Assembly (NCBI GenBank): GCA_944358445.1
Contig: CALVRC010000002.1
Span: 44,650 to 108,649 of the forward strand
Source of the DNA: an uncultured Bacilli bacterium
GTDB taxonomy: Bacteria; Bacillota_I; Bacilli_A; RF39; UBA660
Length of the DNA stretch: 64,000 bases
Direction of reading: 5' to 3'
In this document: in pieces, positions 1 through 8,038 of the stretch
Layout: every line of letters starts with the position of its first letter
Position numbering within the stretch: position 1 is the stretch's first letter
Notes under the pieces: generated by a model
What the model was told of the DNA's origin: nothing
Seen by the model: only the letters and a program-made list of their open reading frames with translations
Database searches by the model: none
Program-made: the position numbers and the translations under genes

Positions 1-266
1 TTATTAGCATTATTCAAATATTTATTAGTTTCTTCCCTATTTTTAAAAGTAACTAATAGCGGAAGTTTAGTATCACTTTTTAAAGTTAAAGCTGTGTAGT
101 AACTATCGGCAGCTTTAGATAAACTAAGGGCATTATCTTCAAAGGCTTGTGATGAAGATGTGTTTAAAATATTAAGAACTATAGGAACAGTTACAGTAGC
201 TAAAATAGCTAAAATAGCTAAGACTGCTAGTAATTCAACTAAGGTAAAGGCATTTTCTTTTTTCAT
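1..266 (-). CDS. Type IV prepilin-like protein (3' end beyond window)
   Basis: About 88 residues are visible before the frame runs off the window edge. The N-terminus carries a class III-type prepilin motif (FTLVELLAVLAILAI) followed by a hydrophobic helix, the signature cleaved and methylated by prepilin peptidase in type IV pilins, pseudopilins and competence pilins. The start ATG lies one base after the stop of the upstream pilin-like gene, with a GGAG ribosome binding site inside that gene's end, so the two are translationally coupled. The globular part is mostly missing, so the exact pilin class cannot be told. The prepilin call rests on the N-terminal motif alone. Confidence 0.8.
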   Translation of the reverse strand, partial: MKKENAFTLVELLAVLAILAILATVTVPIVLNILNTSSSQAFEDNALSLSKAADSYYTALTLKSDTKLPLLVTFKNREETNKYLNNAN

Positions 267-267
267 T

Positions 268-663
268 TTAGCATTCTCCTTCTACTTCAACATATTTATA
301 GTTATATTTTTTTGAATCACTAGTTACTGTAATATAATCATTTAACATTTGACAGTTTTTTTCACTATTAATCGTTGTACTATCAATATATCCTTCATCC
401 AGTAATGTTTGAATTTTAATATTACCATCATTTCCATATGTTTTTTCACTAGTATCAGTAGCTAGAGCTTTTGGAAATGAATCCATATTGTCATTGACAT
501 ATTCTCTGGTTGCACTAACAGCAAAATCTTGCATAGATTTATCTGTTTCTTCTTGTGAGCTATTTAACAATCCTAGAACAGCTGGAAATGCTATTACTGC
601 AATTATAGCTAAAATAACGATTGCTCCTAATAATTCTGCTAAAGTAAATCCTTTATTTTTCAT
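268..663 (-). CDS. Type IV prepilin-like protein
   Basis: 131 residues with a prepilin N-terminus: short basic leader MKNKG, then FTLAELLGAIVILAIIAV as the cleavage/methylation motif and transmembrane helix. The C-terminal domain is small and polar with two cysteines (NCQML near residue 104 and the C-terminal cysteine) that could form the pilin D-region disulfide. The start follows a GTAGGTGAG ribosome binding site. It is the first gene of a pair with the next prepilin-like gene downstream. It is probably a (pseudo)pilin of a pilus or competence-like system; no assembly ATPase or peptidase is in view. Confidence 0.82.
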   Translation of the reverse strand: MKNKGFTLAELLGAIVILAIIAVIAFPAVLGLLNSSQEETDKSMQDFAVSATREYVNDNMDSFPKALATDTSEKTYGNDGNIKIQTLLDEGYIDSTTINSEKNCQMLNDYITVTSDSKKYNYKYVEVEGEC

Positions 664-692
664 TTTCTCACCTACTTTAGTATAATTATACC

Positions 693-738
693 ATAAAAAA
701 AAGAAAAAGATTAGTTTACTTGATGAAAATCTAATCTT
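693..738 (-). terminator. Rho-independent terminator of spo0A
   Basis: On the minus strand AAGATTAG pairs with CTAATCTT across a 16-base loop and is followed by a T-rich run. The stem overlaps the last codons and stop of spo0A. Confidence 0.7.
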
Positions 739-1475
739 AATTTGTCAGCAATTGTAACCATAAATTCTGAGTTAGTGGGTTTCGCTTTATCTATATCAAC
801 ACTAAAGCCAAATATTTCTTCCATAAATTCTAAATTTCCTCTGTTCCAACTTACTTCTATTGCATGTCTTATGGCTCTTTCAACTCTAGAGGTTGTTGTA
901 TTAAATTTCTTAGCTAGCTCTGGATATAATTCTTTTGTAATTCCACCAATTACTGATGGATTTTCAAAAATTATATTTACAGCTTCTCTTATATACTGAT
1001 ATCCTTTAATATGTGAAGGAATACCTAATTCATGGAGCATTTTAGTTATTGAAACTTGTAAGTTACTTGCATAGAAATCTATATTTTGTTTTTTATTTTC
1101 TTTTTTAGTTATATCATATATTCTTTTTTCTAAATCTGTTAAATCAAAAGGTTTTAAGATGTAATAACTTACTCCAAATTCTGATACTTCTCTTATTACT
1201 TCAGCGGCATTATAGCTAGTTGCGACTATCACTTTTTTATTTATGCCACGTTTTTTCATTTCGCTTAAAACGTATATTCCATCTTTATGTGGCATAATTA
1301 AATCTAAAATTATTAAGTCTATTTTATCTTTGTTTTTAGTTAATTCGTTTATTCCTTCTTCTCCATCATGAGCTTCAAAGGTGATTTCTACTTCTTCATT
1401 ATCTTTAAAATATTCTTTAACCATTTCTATAAGATTTATATTGTCATCAATCATTAAAATATTAATTCTTTCCAT
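711..1475 (-). CDS. spo0A: Sporulation master regulator Spo0A
   Basis: 254 residues. Residues 1-120 are a receiver domain: acidic pair DD at 10-11, phosphoacceptor Asp in LIILDLIMP, conserved Thr/Ser in VIVATSY, and Lys in YILKPFD. Residues about 140-254 are the Spo0A C-terminal DNA-binding domain, very close to the family consensus ([49 protein letters not shown]). Phosphorylated Spo0A binds 0A boxes to start sporulation. The gene is preceded by an AAAGGGGAA ribosome binding site and an upstream TTGTCGAA 0A-box candidate, suggesting autoregulation. It is the strongest single sign of a spore-forming Firmicute. No phosphorelay partner is in the window. Confidence 0.97.
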   Translation of the reverse strand: MERINILMIDDNINLIEMVKEYFKDNEEVEITFEAHDGEEGINELTKNKDKIDLIILDLIMPHKDGIYVLSEMKKRGINKKVIVATSYNAAEVIREVSEFGVSYYILKPFDLTDLEKRIYDITKKENKKQNIDFYASNLQVSITKMLHELGIPSHIKGYQYIREAVNIIFENPSVIGGITKELYPELAKKFNTTTSRVERAIRHAIEVSWNRGNLEFMEEIFGFSVDIDKAKPTNSEFMVTIADKLRLDFHQVN

Positions 1476-1549
1476 TTTTCATTCCCCTTTACTATATTCA
1501 AATTATACAAAAGATTGACACTATTTTCTAGAGTAAAAAATAGCTAGTT

Positions 1550-1557
1550 TTGTCGAA
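1550..1557 (+). promoter_or_regulatory. Candidate 0A box upstream of spo0A
   Basis: TTGTCGAA matches the Spo0A-binding consensus and lies 75 bases upstream of the spo0A start, just before the AT-rich promoter region (a TATAAT is present nearer the gene). It is a single short match, so it is suggestive only. Confidence 0.45.
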
Positions 1558-1566
1558 TAAAAATTT

Positions 1567-1602
1567 AAAAAAATAGAAGTTACGTGTGTGCAACTTCTAT
1601 AA
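1567..1602 (-). terminator. Rho-independent terminator at the end of tpiA
   Basis: On the minus strand AGAAGTT and AACTTCT pair across a loop and are followed by ATTTTTTTAAA. The stem starts within the last codons of tpiA. Confidence 0.7.
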
Positions 1603-2275
1603 TTTTTTTTAAACTGTTTGGATTTGTAGCAGCTTTACCAATTAAGAAACCATCAATATTTGTTATTTGATTTAATTTTTCTATGTTTTCTTCGGAAACA
1701 CTACCACCATATAAAACTTTTATTTTATAGTTAAATAAGCTTTTAATGTAATTTACAATATCCGTTATTTCTTCGTTTGTTGGTGTTTTACCAGTTCCTA
1801 TAGCCCATACTGGCTCATAGGAAATGATTATTTCTTTATCTATATCTTTTAAGGCATTAATTATTTGTGTTTTTAATATTTCTTTGGTTTGATTTTGATT
1901 ATATGCTTCTAAATTTTCACCAATACACAATATAGGTATTAAGTCATGATTTAAAGCATTTTTAATTTTAATATTGATTAAGTCATCTGTTTCATTATTA
2001 CTTTGTCTGATTTCACTATGACCTATTAATATATACTTTGCCCCCATATCTTTGATAGATAGTGCGGATGTTTCTCCTGTATGTGGCCCTTCTTTATGAA
2101 TAGAGATATTTTGAATTCCACATATATATCCATTTTGAATAAATCTATCTAAGTAGATAATTGGTGGAAAAGCAATGAATTTATCTTTTTCTTTGTTTAA
2201 ATCATTTAAGTAATTTGAAACATCTATTTTAGTGTTTTGATACATTTTTAGGTTAGCTAATATTAGTTTTTTCAT
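1580..2275 (-). CDS. tpiA: Triose-phosphate isomerase
   Basis: 231 residues, slightly shorter than the usual ~250. It interconverts dihydroxyacetone phosphate and glyceraldehyde-3-phosphate in glycolysis. Visible motifs are the substrate-binding N-x-K in ANLKMYQN (N8, K10), catalytic His in ILIGHSEIR, catalytic Glu in SYEPVWAIGTGKTP with the mobile loop 6, and the phosphate-binding LYGGSV. The start overlaps the stop of the glycosyltransferase gene by four bases (ATGA-type coupling). It ends the gapA-to-tpiA series of co-oriented genes. Confidence 0.96.
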   Translation of the reverse strand: MKKLILANLKMYQNTKIDVSNYLNDLNKEKDKFIAFPPIIYLDRFIQNGYICGIQNISIHKEGPHTGETSALSIKDMGAKYILIGHSEIRQSNNETDDLINIKIKNALNHDLIPILCIGENLEAYNQNQTKEILKTQIINALKDIDKEIIISYEPVWAIGTGKTPTNEEITDIVNYIKSLFNYKIKVLYGGSVSEENIEKLNQITNIDGFLIGKAATNPNSLKKIIEVAHT

Positions 2276-3495
2276 GAGAAAACCTTTCTAATTAAGTTTA
2301 CTATTTTTTCTCTATAACCTGGTTTACGGTTATTAATGGCTAATTTATATACATCTAAAACTTTTTCGGCAAAATATTTTGACGAATGAAGTTCAGCACT
2401 ATTTCTAGCCCCATTTTGAATTTGACTTAATAATTTTTTATTATTCATAATTTTTAAAATTTTCTCTTTACAAGATGTTTCGTCTTTAAATAGATAACCA
2501 TTTAAATCATCGACTACTGTATCTCTAAAACTTTCATCATCAATGCATAAAGCTGGTAATGATGCGGCCATAGCTTCTATAATGGTTAAACCTTGAGTCT
2601 CACTTTGAGATGCAGATATGAAAATATCGGCTAGCTGGTAGTAAATTGGAATATCATCCCATGGTACTTTACCAGTAAATATTATATTATTTTCTGCGTG
2701 TTTTTCTTTAGTTAGTTTTTCATATGCTTCTTTATCAGGTCCATCCCCTATTATTAATAATTTGAAGTTTGGGTTTGCTTGAATTAAATCTTCGGTTATA
2801 TTAATTAAAAAAGGGATATTTTTTTCTTCTGCTATACGACCAACAAAAACGGCTGTAAAATCTTTTTTAGAAATATTATACTGTTTTTTTAAGATGTTTA
2901 TTTTTTTATGATCTATTTTTTCTTTATAAAATCTTTCTACTTCAATACCAGTTGGGATTATATGTATATTTCTTTCAACATTATATTTCTTTTTAAATAA
3001 GTCATAAGCTTTTTTTGTCGGAACAATTAGTTCATTGATTGTTTTATCACAGTAGAACTTGGTTAAATATTCTACTAGTTTTTTACTTGATCTATCAAAA
3101 TGCCCTCTAGTTATATAATGAACATAATCTTCATACATTGTATGATATGTATGAACGATTGGAATATTATATTGTTTTGCGAATAATCTAGCAAATGTTC
3201 CAATTGCAAATTCTGTTTGTGAATGGATAACATCTAAATTCCAACTTTTTATTTTATTTATAGCTTTTATTGGATAAATGCTTGTTAATCTAGAATCATA
3301 TATTCCGGTTGGAATTCCTGGGATTCTTAAAACTTTTTCTTTTTCATCATATTCATATTTGGAGCTTATTAAATTGGCGGTAACGACATATACTTCATGT
3401 CCTTTTTTTTCTAGGGCTTTTTTTAACATGAGTTCACTGGTGACTAGTCCACTAATATATGGTGTGTATGTTTCTGTAAATATTCCTATACGCAT
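2272..3495 (-). CDS. GT4 family glycosyltransferase (probable diacylglycerol glucosyltransferase)
   Basis: 407 residues with the GT-B fold pattern. The N-terminal domain begins MRIGIFTETYTPYISGLV, like lipid glucosyltransferases. The C-terminal domain has the nucleotide-sugar loop VGRIAEEKNI, GDGPDKEAYEKL and the E-x7-E motif (SETQGLTIIEAMA). The family includes 1,2-diacylglycerol 3-glucosyltransferases of Bacilli and mollicutes that make membrane glycolipids. Its one-base overlap with the upstream flippase-like gene supports a joint envelope-lipid role. The acceptor cannot be proved from sequence; it may instead add sugars to another lipid or polymer. Confidence 0.82.
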   Translation of the reverse strand: MRIGIFTETYTPYISGLVTSELMLKKALEKKGHEVYVVTANLISSKYEYDEKEKVLRIPGIPTGIYDSRLTSIYPIKAINKIKSWNLDVIHSQTEFAIGTFARLFAKQYNIPIVHTYHTMYEDYVHYITRGHFDRSSKKLVEYLTKFYCDKTINELIVPTKKAYDLFKKKYNVERNIHIIPTGIEVERFYKEKIDHKKINILKKQYNISKKDFTAVFVGRIAEEKNIPFLINITEDLIQANPNFKLLIIGDGPDKEAYEKLTKEKHAENNIIFTGKVPWDDIPIYYQLADIFISASQSETQGLTIIEAMAASLPALCIDDESFRDTVVDDLNGYLFKDETSCKEKILKIMNNKKLLSQIQNGARNSAELHSSKYFAEKVLDVYKLAINNRKPGYREKIVNLIRKVFS

Positions 3496-4493
3496 TATTT
3501 TGCCTCCCTATTAAAGTTTAAAGCTATACCGCCAACTATGATTCCAAAATAGTATGTTACTAATCTCCAGACAATCATGATAATTGATAGTTTAGGACCT
3601 GTAACAAAGTTTTTGAAGAATGCTAAGAAACTAAATTCTAAGCCACCGGTACCTCCTGGAATTGGAACCATTGAACCAATTAACATAACATAAGCAGATG
3701 TTATTATTACTAGTAATGGATTTATATATATTCCGAGTCCCATTAATAAAGTGAATGGTATTAGGTACTGTCCAACTAAGGCTATGAAATTTAAAGAAAT
3801 TATTCTAATCATGTTAAATTTATCTTTGAATAAAATAATAGCACTTTGATGAAAGTTGTGGATAAATTTTTCTGATTTTTTTAGTTTTTCCTCTTTATCT
3901 TTTATAATTTTTAATTTATGTAATAAAGTTACTGTACCATCAATTATTTTTTTATTCCATTTTTTACTAAATGCGACAACAAATAATACTATGACAACTA
4001 CTGTGTTTATAATAAAACCAATTGTAACTAATTTTTTTAGTAATGAATCACTTGGAAAAATGTGCATTATATAATTAGCAGTTATTGCACACCCACCTAA
4101 GAAAACTAGGGCTATTTGGTATGCTATAAAATCTTGAATTACAACGTTTGTGGACTGTCCCAATGTTAATCCATCTTTTTTTAATTTATATATTTGCCAT
4201 GGTTGGCCACCAGCTGCGAACGGTGTAATGGCGTGAAAAAACTGAGTAGTTATCATTAATAGAATTCCCTTTTTATCGGTATATTTTTTATTTACTTTTG
4301 AAGCGCAGTAATATAACACTAATCCTTTTAAAAACCAATAAGCGATAATTAAAAGAAATGATAGTATTAACCATTTTATATCAAAAGATAATAAGTATTC
4401 TATTTTTTGAGCAAAGTTATCTTTTAATACAAAGTATAATATTATGGCGGTGATGGCTATAATTATTATAAAGTTTCTTTTATTTTTTTTCAT
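3495..4493 (-). CDS. Lysylphosphatidylglycerol synthase TM-region / UPF0104 membrane protein
   Basis: 332 residues with about eight hydrophobic helices. Hallmarks of the MprF N-terminal/UPF0104 (YbhN-like) family are visible: FFHAITPFAAGGQPWQIY near residue 87 and MLIGSMVPIPGGTGGLEFSFL near residue 270. In MprF this domain flips modified phospholipids; stand-alone members occur next to glycolipid glycosyltransferases. It overlaps pgk upstream by 14 bases and the GT4 gene downstream by one base. There is no lysyl-transferase domain. Probable role: translocation of the lipid made by the neighbouring glycosyltransferase (inference). Confidence 0.85.
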   Translation of the reverse strand: MKKNKRNFIIIIAITAIILYFVLKDNFAQKIEYLLSFDIKWLILSFLLIIAYWFLKGLVLYYCASKVNKKYTDKKGILLMITTQFFHAITPFAAGGQPWQIYKLKKDGLTLGQSTNVVIQDFIAYQIALVFLGGCAITANYIMHIFPSDSLLKKLVTIGFIINTVVVIVLFVVAFSKKWNKKIIDGTVTLLHKLKIIKDKEEKLKKSEKFIHNFHQSAIILFKDKFNMIRIISLNFIALVGQYLIPFTLLMGLGIYINPLLVIITSAYVMLIGSMVPIPGGTGGLEFSFLAFFKNFVTGPKLSIIMIVWRLVTYYFGIIVGGIALNFNREAK

Positions 4494-5667
4494 TAATAAT
4501 TTTTAGAGCTGGAAGCTCAATTCCTTCTAAGAAAGCGAGTGATGCCCCACCACCTGTTGATACATGACTAATTTTATTTTCATAGTTAAAAGTTGTAGCT
4601 GCTCTAGCCGTGTCTCCTCCACCAACTAATGTATAGGCTTTAGTATTAGTAATGATTTCAAATAATTCTTTTGTACCGTTTTCAAATCCTTTTGTTTCAA
4701 AGCAGCCAACTGGACCATTCCAAAATATGGTTTTACAATCATCTAAATATTGTTTGAAAACTTCTAATGTTCTTGGTCCTATATCTAGTCCCATTTCATC
4801 TTCTTCAATTTCATTAATGAATCTTTCATGAGTTTTGGTATTGTCTTTTATTTCAGTAGCGGTTATAACATCAATTGGCAATATTAATTTATCAGGGTAG
4901 TTTTCTAACATTTCTTTACAGTATGATAGTTTTTCTCTTTCACATAATGAAGAGCCTATATTAAATCCAGCTGCTTTTAGAAATGTGAAGGCCATACCGC
5001 CACCTATTAGGATATAGTCTGCTTTGGTTATTAAATTACTAATGACGCCAATTTTATCACTGACTTTGGCTCCACCTAAAATAATTGTATATGGTTTTCT
5101 AGGTTTATTTGTTAGTTTGGTTAATTTTTTTATTTCTTCTTCTACAAGAAAACCTAAGCCATTTGGAATATTACTGGCAATTCCTAGGTTAGAAGCATGG
5201 GATCTATGAATTGTTCCAAAGGCATCATTAATGAAAATATCACCTAAGCTAGCCCAATATTTACCTAATTCTTTATCATTATTACTTTCTTTTTTTCCAT
5301 CTAAATCTTCAAATCTTGTGTTTTCTATTAAGATAACATCTTTATCTTTCATGTTATCAATGGCATTTTCTAGATTTTGTCCTCTAGTTTCATTAATAAA
5401 TTTTACTTTTTTTCTTAATAATTTTGAAAGTCTTTCAGCAACTGGTTTTAGGGTATATTTTTCTTTATCTTCTATGGTTTTTACCCTTCCTAAATGAGAC
5501 ATTAAAATAACTTTAGCGCCTTGTTTTCTAGCGTATCTAATTGTTTTTAAACTTTTCTTTATTCTGCTTTCATCTTTAATGATTCCATTTTCAATTGGAA
5601 CATTAAAATCACATCTAATAATTACTTTTTTACCACTTAAATCATAGTCTTTGATTGTTTTTTTCAT
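4480..5667 (-). CDS. pgk: Phosphoglycerate kinase
   Basis: 395 residues, full length. It transfers phosphate from 1,3-bisphosphoglycerate to ADP in glycolysis. Motifs: KKVIIRCDFNVPIENG (substrate-binding Asp/Asn), LMSHLGR, the nucleotide-binding IILGGAKVSDKIGV, WNGPVGCFE, and the C-terminal GGGDTA with STGGGASLAFLEG. The start follows an AGGGGGAAAA ribosome binding site. The 3' end overlaps the flippase-like gene, tying glycolysis to the envelope-lipid genes. A pilin-like gene sits directly upstream. Confidence 0.98.
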   Translation of the reverse strand: MKKTIKDYDLSGKKVIIRCDFNVPIENGIIKDESRIKKSLKTIRYARKQGAKVILMSHLGRVKTIEDKEKYTLKPVAERLSKLLRKKVKFINETRGQNLENAIDNMKDKDVILIENTRFEDLDGKKESNNDKELGKYWASLGDIFINDAFGTIHRSHASNLGIASNIPNGLGFLVEEEIKKLTKLTNKPRKPYTIILGGAKVSDKIGVISNLITKADYILIGGGMAFTFLKAAGFNIGSSLCEREKLSYCKEMLENYPDKLILPIDVITATEIKDNTKTHERFINEIEEDEMGLDIGPRTLEVFKQYLDDCKTIFWNGPVGCFETKGFENGTKELFEIITNTKAYTLVGGGDTARAATTFNYENKISHVSTGGGASLAFLEGIELPALKIINEKK

Positions 5668-5678
5668 TAGTTTTCCCC

Positions 5679-6050
5679 CTAACTAGAATAAGTATATTTA
5701 AGTGTGCCGTTTTGATTTCTTACTGTAACAGAACCCCCTTCTTCAATTAGTGGTCTATCTGTTTTCGGATTTCTTAAGGTACCTTGGATAACACCACTTG
5801 CGACCAAAACATCTGTGTGAATATTTACAGATGCTCCATTTGTAGTTTTTAAATTTGCATATTCGGACCTATCAGAATGCGTTTCAACATATATTTCGGC
5901 AGCGTTTTCAATATTATCAACATATCTTTCATAATTTTGCTCTTGTGATTTTTTATTTGTCGATACAATGCTTGGAACAGAAACTAATATAATTGCTCCT
6001 AATAAAACTAATATGGCTAGTAATTCAATTAGCGTAAACCCATTTTTCAT
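5679..6050 (-). CDS. Type IV prepilin-like protein
   Basis: 123 residues from the ATG preceded by a TAGGTGAT ribosome binding site; the frame stays open three codons further upstream but lacks a better start. The N-terminus MKNGFTLIELLAILVLLGA is a textbook prepilin cleavage/methylation motif with Glu at +5. The remainder is a short polar domain ending in beta-type residues (SVTVRNQNGTLKYTYSS). It lies 11 bases before pgk, so it is probably co-transcribed with it, an odd place for a pilin gene. Role: minor (pseudo)pilin, partner unknown. Confidence 0.82.
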   Translation of the reverse strand: MKNGFTLIELLAILVLLGAIILVSVPSIVSTNKKSQEQNYERYVDNIENAAEIYVETHSDRSEYANLKTTNGASVNIHTDVLVASGVIQGTLRNPKTDRPLIEEGGSVTVRNQNGTLKYTYSS

Positions 6051-6143
6051 TCTTATCACCTACTTTTTATTTTATACTATTTTTTCGATAATAACAAGTT
6101 TATTTTAGGTTTTATAATAATTATGGTTTTACATTTTACAAAT

Positions 6144-6168
6144 AAAACCCCATGTTTTAAATGGGGTT
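6144..6168 (-). terminator. Rho-independent terminator of the PASTA gene
   Basis: AACCCCAT and ATGGGGTT form a GC-rich stem followed on the minus strand by TTATTT. The stem spans the stop codon of the PASTA-domain gene. Confidence 0.75.
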
Positions 6169-6945
6169 GTTTGAAGAATCTGAATTTTCTTCTTTATTAT
6201 TTTCTTCTGTATCTTCGCTTTTTTCTGGTAAATTTACATTTTCTTCTTTTTTTGAAACTGTAATAACAACTATTTCTGTGTTTTCTATTTTTTTACCAGC
6301 TTTAACACTTTGTTTTAATACTATATTTTCTTCATCTGATGTTTCATATTCTATTTCATATTTTATTTTATTTTTATTTAACAAGGTTATTGCATTATCT
6401 AGGGTTAAGCCTTCAACATCTGGCATGGTTACTTTTGTGTCTAACACACCGACTGTTAATTTAATAATTGTATTTTCCATAACTTTGGAGCCAGCTTTTT
6501 TATTTTGTTTTATAACTACTCCAACTTCATCTTCATCAGTAACTAACTTTTCGGTCATTTGAGCTTGTAAGTTTGATTCTTTTAACAAATCTTCAGCATC
6601 TTCATAGGTATAACCTTCAACATCAGGAACTACTATATTTTGATTTTGATAGATATAATATCCTAGAAAAGCAGCAGCTCCTAAGGCCGCTATACTTAAT
6701 AATATGAAGAAAAACATCATAAAGCTTTGAAAAAAACTCATTTTACCTTTTTGTTTATCATTATTATTTTTATATTTTATCTTAGTTTTTGTTCTACTTT
6801 TAGTTTTGGTTTTACCACGTTTTTGTTTTGGCTTTGAATTACTTTTTTGATTATAATTTTCGACTTCTTCATCTAGTGGGAAACCACATCTTTTACAGAA
6901 GAATGAGTCATAATCATTTTCCATTCCACATTTTGGACAATTCAT
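6157..6945 (-). CDS. Zinc-ribbon, single-pass membrane protein with two PASTA domains
   Basis: 262 residues. Residues 1-25 are a zinc ribbon (CPKCG and CKRCG pairs), followed by a Lys-rich linker (~35-65), one transmembrane helix (~72-96), then two PASTA repeats (~100-168 VVPDVEGYTYEDAEDLL; ~170-235 MPDVEGLTLDNAITLL) and an acidic tail. PASTA domains bind muropeptides and normally form the outer part of PrkC-type Ser/Thr kinases or class B PBPs. Here there is no kinase domain, so it may be a cell-wall sensor with a cytoplasmic metal knuckle. It has its own promoter and a terminator at its stop. Confidence 0.85.
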   Translation of the reverse strand: MNCPKCGMENDYDSFFCKRCGFPLDEEVENYNQKSNSKPKQKRGKTKTKSRTKTKIKYKNNNDKQKGKMSFFQSFMMFFFILLSIAALGAAAFLGYYIYQNQNIVVPDVEGYTYEDAEDLLKESNLQAQMTEKLVTDEDEVGVVIKQNKKAGSKVMENTIIKLTVGVLDTKVTMPDVEGLTLDNAITLLNKNKIKYEIEYETSDEENIVLKQSVKAGKKIENTEIVVITVSKKEENVNLPEKSEDTEENNKEENSDSSNNPI

Positions 6946-6964
6946 AATATCACCTCACACTAAT

Positions 6965-6992
6965 ATTATAGTCTTTTTATAAATTTTGACAA
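6965..6992 (-). promoter_or_regulatory. Sigma-A-type promoter of the PASTA gene
   Basis: On the minus strand TTGTCA, a 16-base spacer and TATAAT lie about 20 bases upstream of the start codon, just past the gapA terminator. Confidence 0.6.
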
Positions 6993-6996
6993 ATTT

Positions 6997-7022
6997 AAAA
7001 GAAGATAAGTTTTATCTTCTTA
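6997..7022 (-). terminator. Rho-independent terminator of gapA
   Basis: GAAGATAA and TTATCTTC form a perfect stem with a 3-base loop directly after the gapA stop codon, followed on the minus strand by TTTTAAA. Confidence 0.75.
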
Positions 7023-8021
7023 TTTGAATAAATATTTGGCAGTTCTAACCATTTGAGATGAATAACTCATTTCATTATCATACCATGCGACTACTTTTAC
7101 TAAATCACCGTTTTCGGTTTCTAAAACGTCTGTTAGTAATCCATCGACAATTCCTCCATGAGTTTCACCAATGACATCACTTGAAACAATTGGGTCCGTA
7201 GTATAACCTAATGTTTCATTTTGATTTTGTTTGAATACTTCATTTATTTCTTCTTTTGTCACTTTTTTATTTAACTCTAAGGTTAAATCAACAACAGAAC
7301 CTGTAGTTACTGGAACTCTAATGGCATTTCCATCTAATTTACCATTTAAACTAGGTATTACTAACCCTAGGGCACTAGCGGCTCCTGTTGAAGTTGGTAT
7401 TATATTGGCAGCGGCAGCTCTACCTCTTCTTGATTTGGCGCCTTTTTTATGAGGAACATCTAATACTGATTGGTCATTAGTATAGGCATGAACAGTTGTC
7501 ATATAACCTTTCTTTATTCCAAAAGCATTGTTTAAAACGTTGACTACTGGAGCTAAACAATTCGTTGTACATGATGCAGCACTTATAATTTGTTCTGTTC
7601 CATCTAATGTATTTTCGTTTACTCCATAAACTATTGTTTTTAAATCGCCTTTAGCAGGTGCTGAAATAATTACTTTTTTTGCGCCTGCATTTATATGAGC
7701 TTCAGCTTTTTCTTTACTTGTGAATTTACCTGTACATTCAAATACAGCATCTATATCTAATTCTTTCCATGGCAAATTATTTGGGTCCATTTCTTTATAT
7801 ATTTTTATTTTTCTTTGTTTTACAATGATACCATCTTCATCATATGTGATTTCGTTTGGTAAGTATCTTCTATGTGATGTATCATATTTAAGAAGATATG
7901 CGAGGTCTTCTGGGCTTGTTAAGTCATTGATGGCAACTACTTCCATTTCTGGGTCTTCTTCCATAATTCTAAATACTAATCTTCCTATACGGCCAAAACC
8001 ATTAATTGCTACTTTTATCAT
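7020..8021 (-). CDS. gapA: Glyceraldehyde-3-phosphate dehydrogenase
   Basis: 333 residues. NAD-binding N-terminus IKVAINGFGRIGRLVFR, catalytic cysteine in ISAASCTTNCLAP (about residue 151), catalytic His in MTTVHAYTNDQ, and C-terminal WYDNEMSYSSQMV. It oxidises glyceraldehyde-3-phosphate with phosphate and NAD+. Preceded by an AAAGGATT ribosome binding site 17 bases after the uridine kinase-like gene, so it probably shares that transcript. Together with pgk and tpiA it covers middle glycolysis. Confidence 0.98.
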   Translation of the reverse strand: MIKVAINGFGRIGRLVFRIMEEDPEMEVVAINDLTSPEDLAYLLKYDTSHRRYLPNEITYDEDGIIVKQRKIKIYKEMDPNNLPWKELDIDAVFECTGKFTSKEKAEAHINAGAKKVIISAPAKGDLKTIVYGVNENTLDGTEQIISAASCTTNCLAPVVNVLNNAFGIKKGYMTTVHAYTNDQSVLDVPHKKGAKSRRGRAAAANIIPTSTGAASALGLVIPSLNGKLDGNAIRVPVTTGSVVDLTLELNKKVTKEEINEVFKQNQNETLGYTTDPIVSSDVIGETHGGIVDGLLTDVLETENGDLVKVVAWYDNEMSYSSQMVRTAKYLFK

Positions 8022-8038
8022 TTTATCAAATCCTTTCT

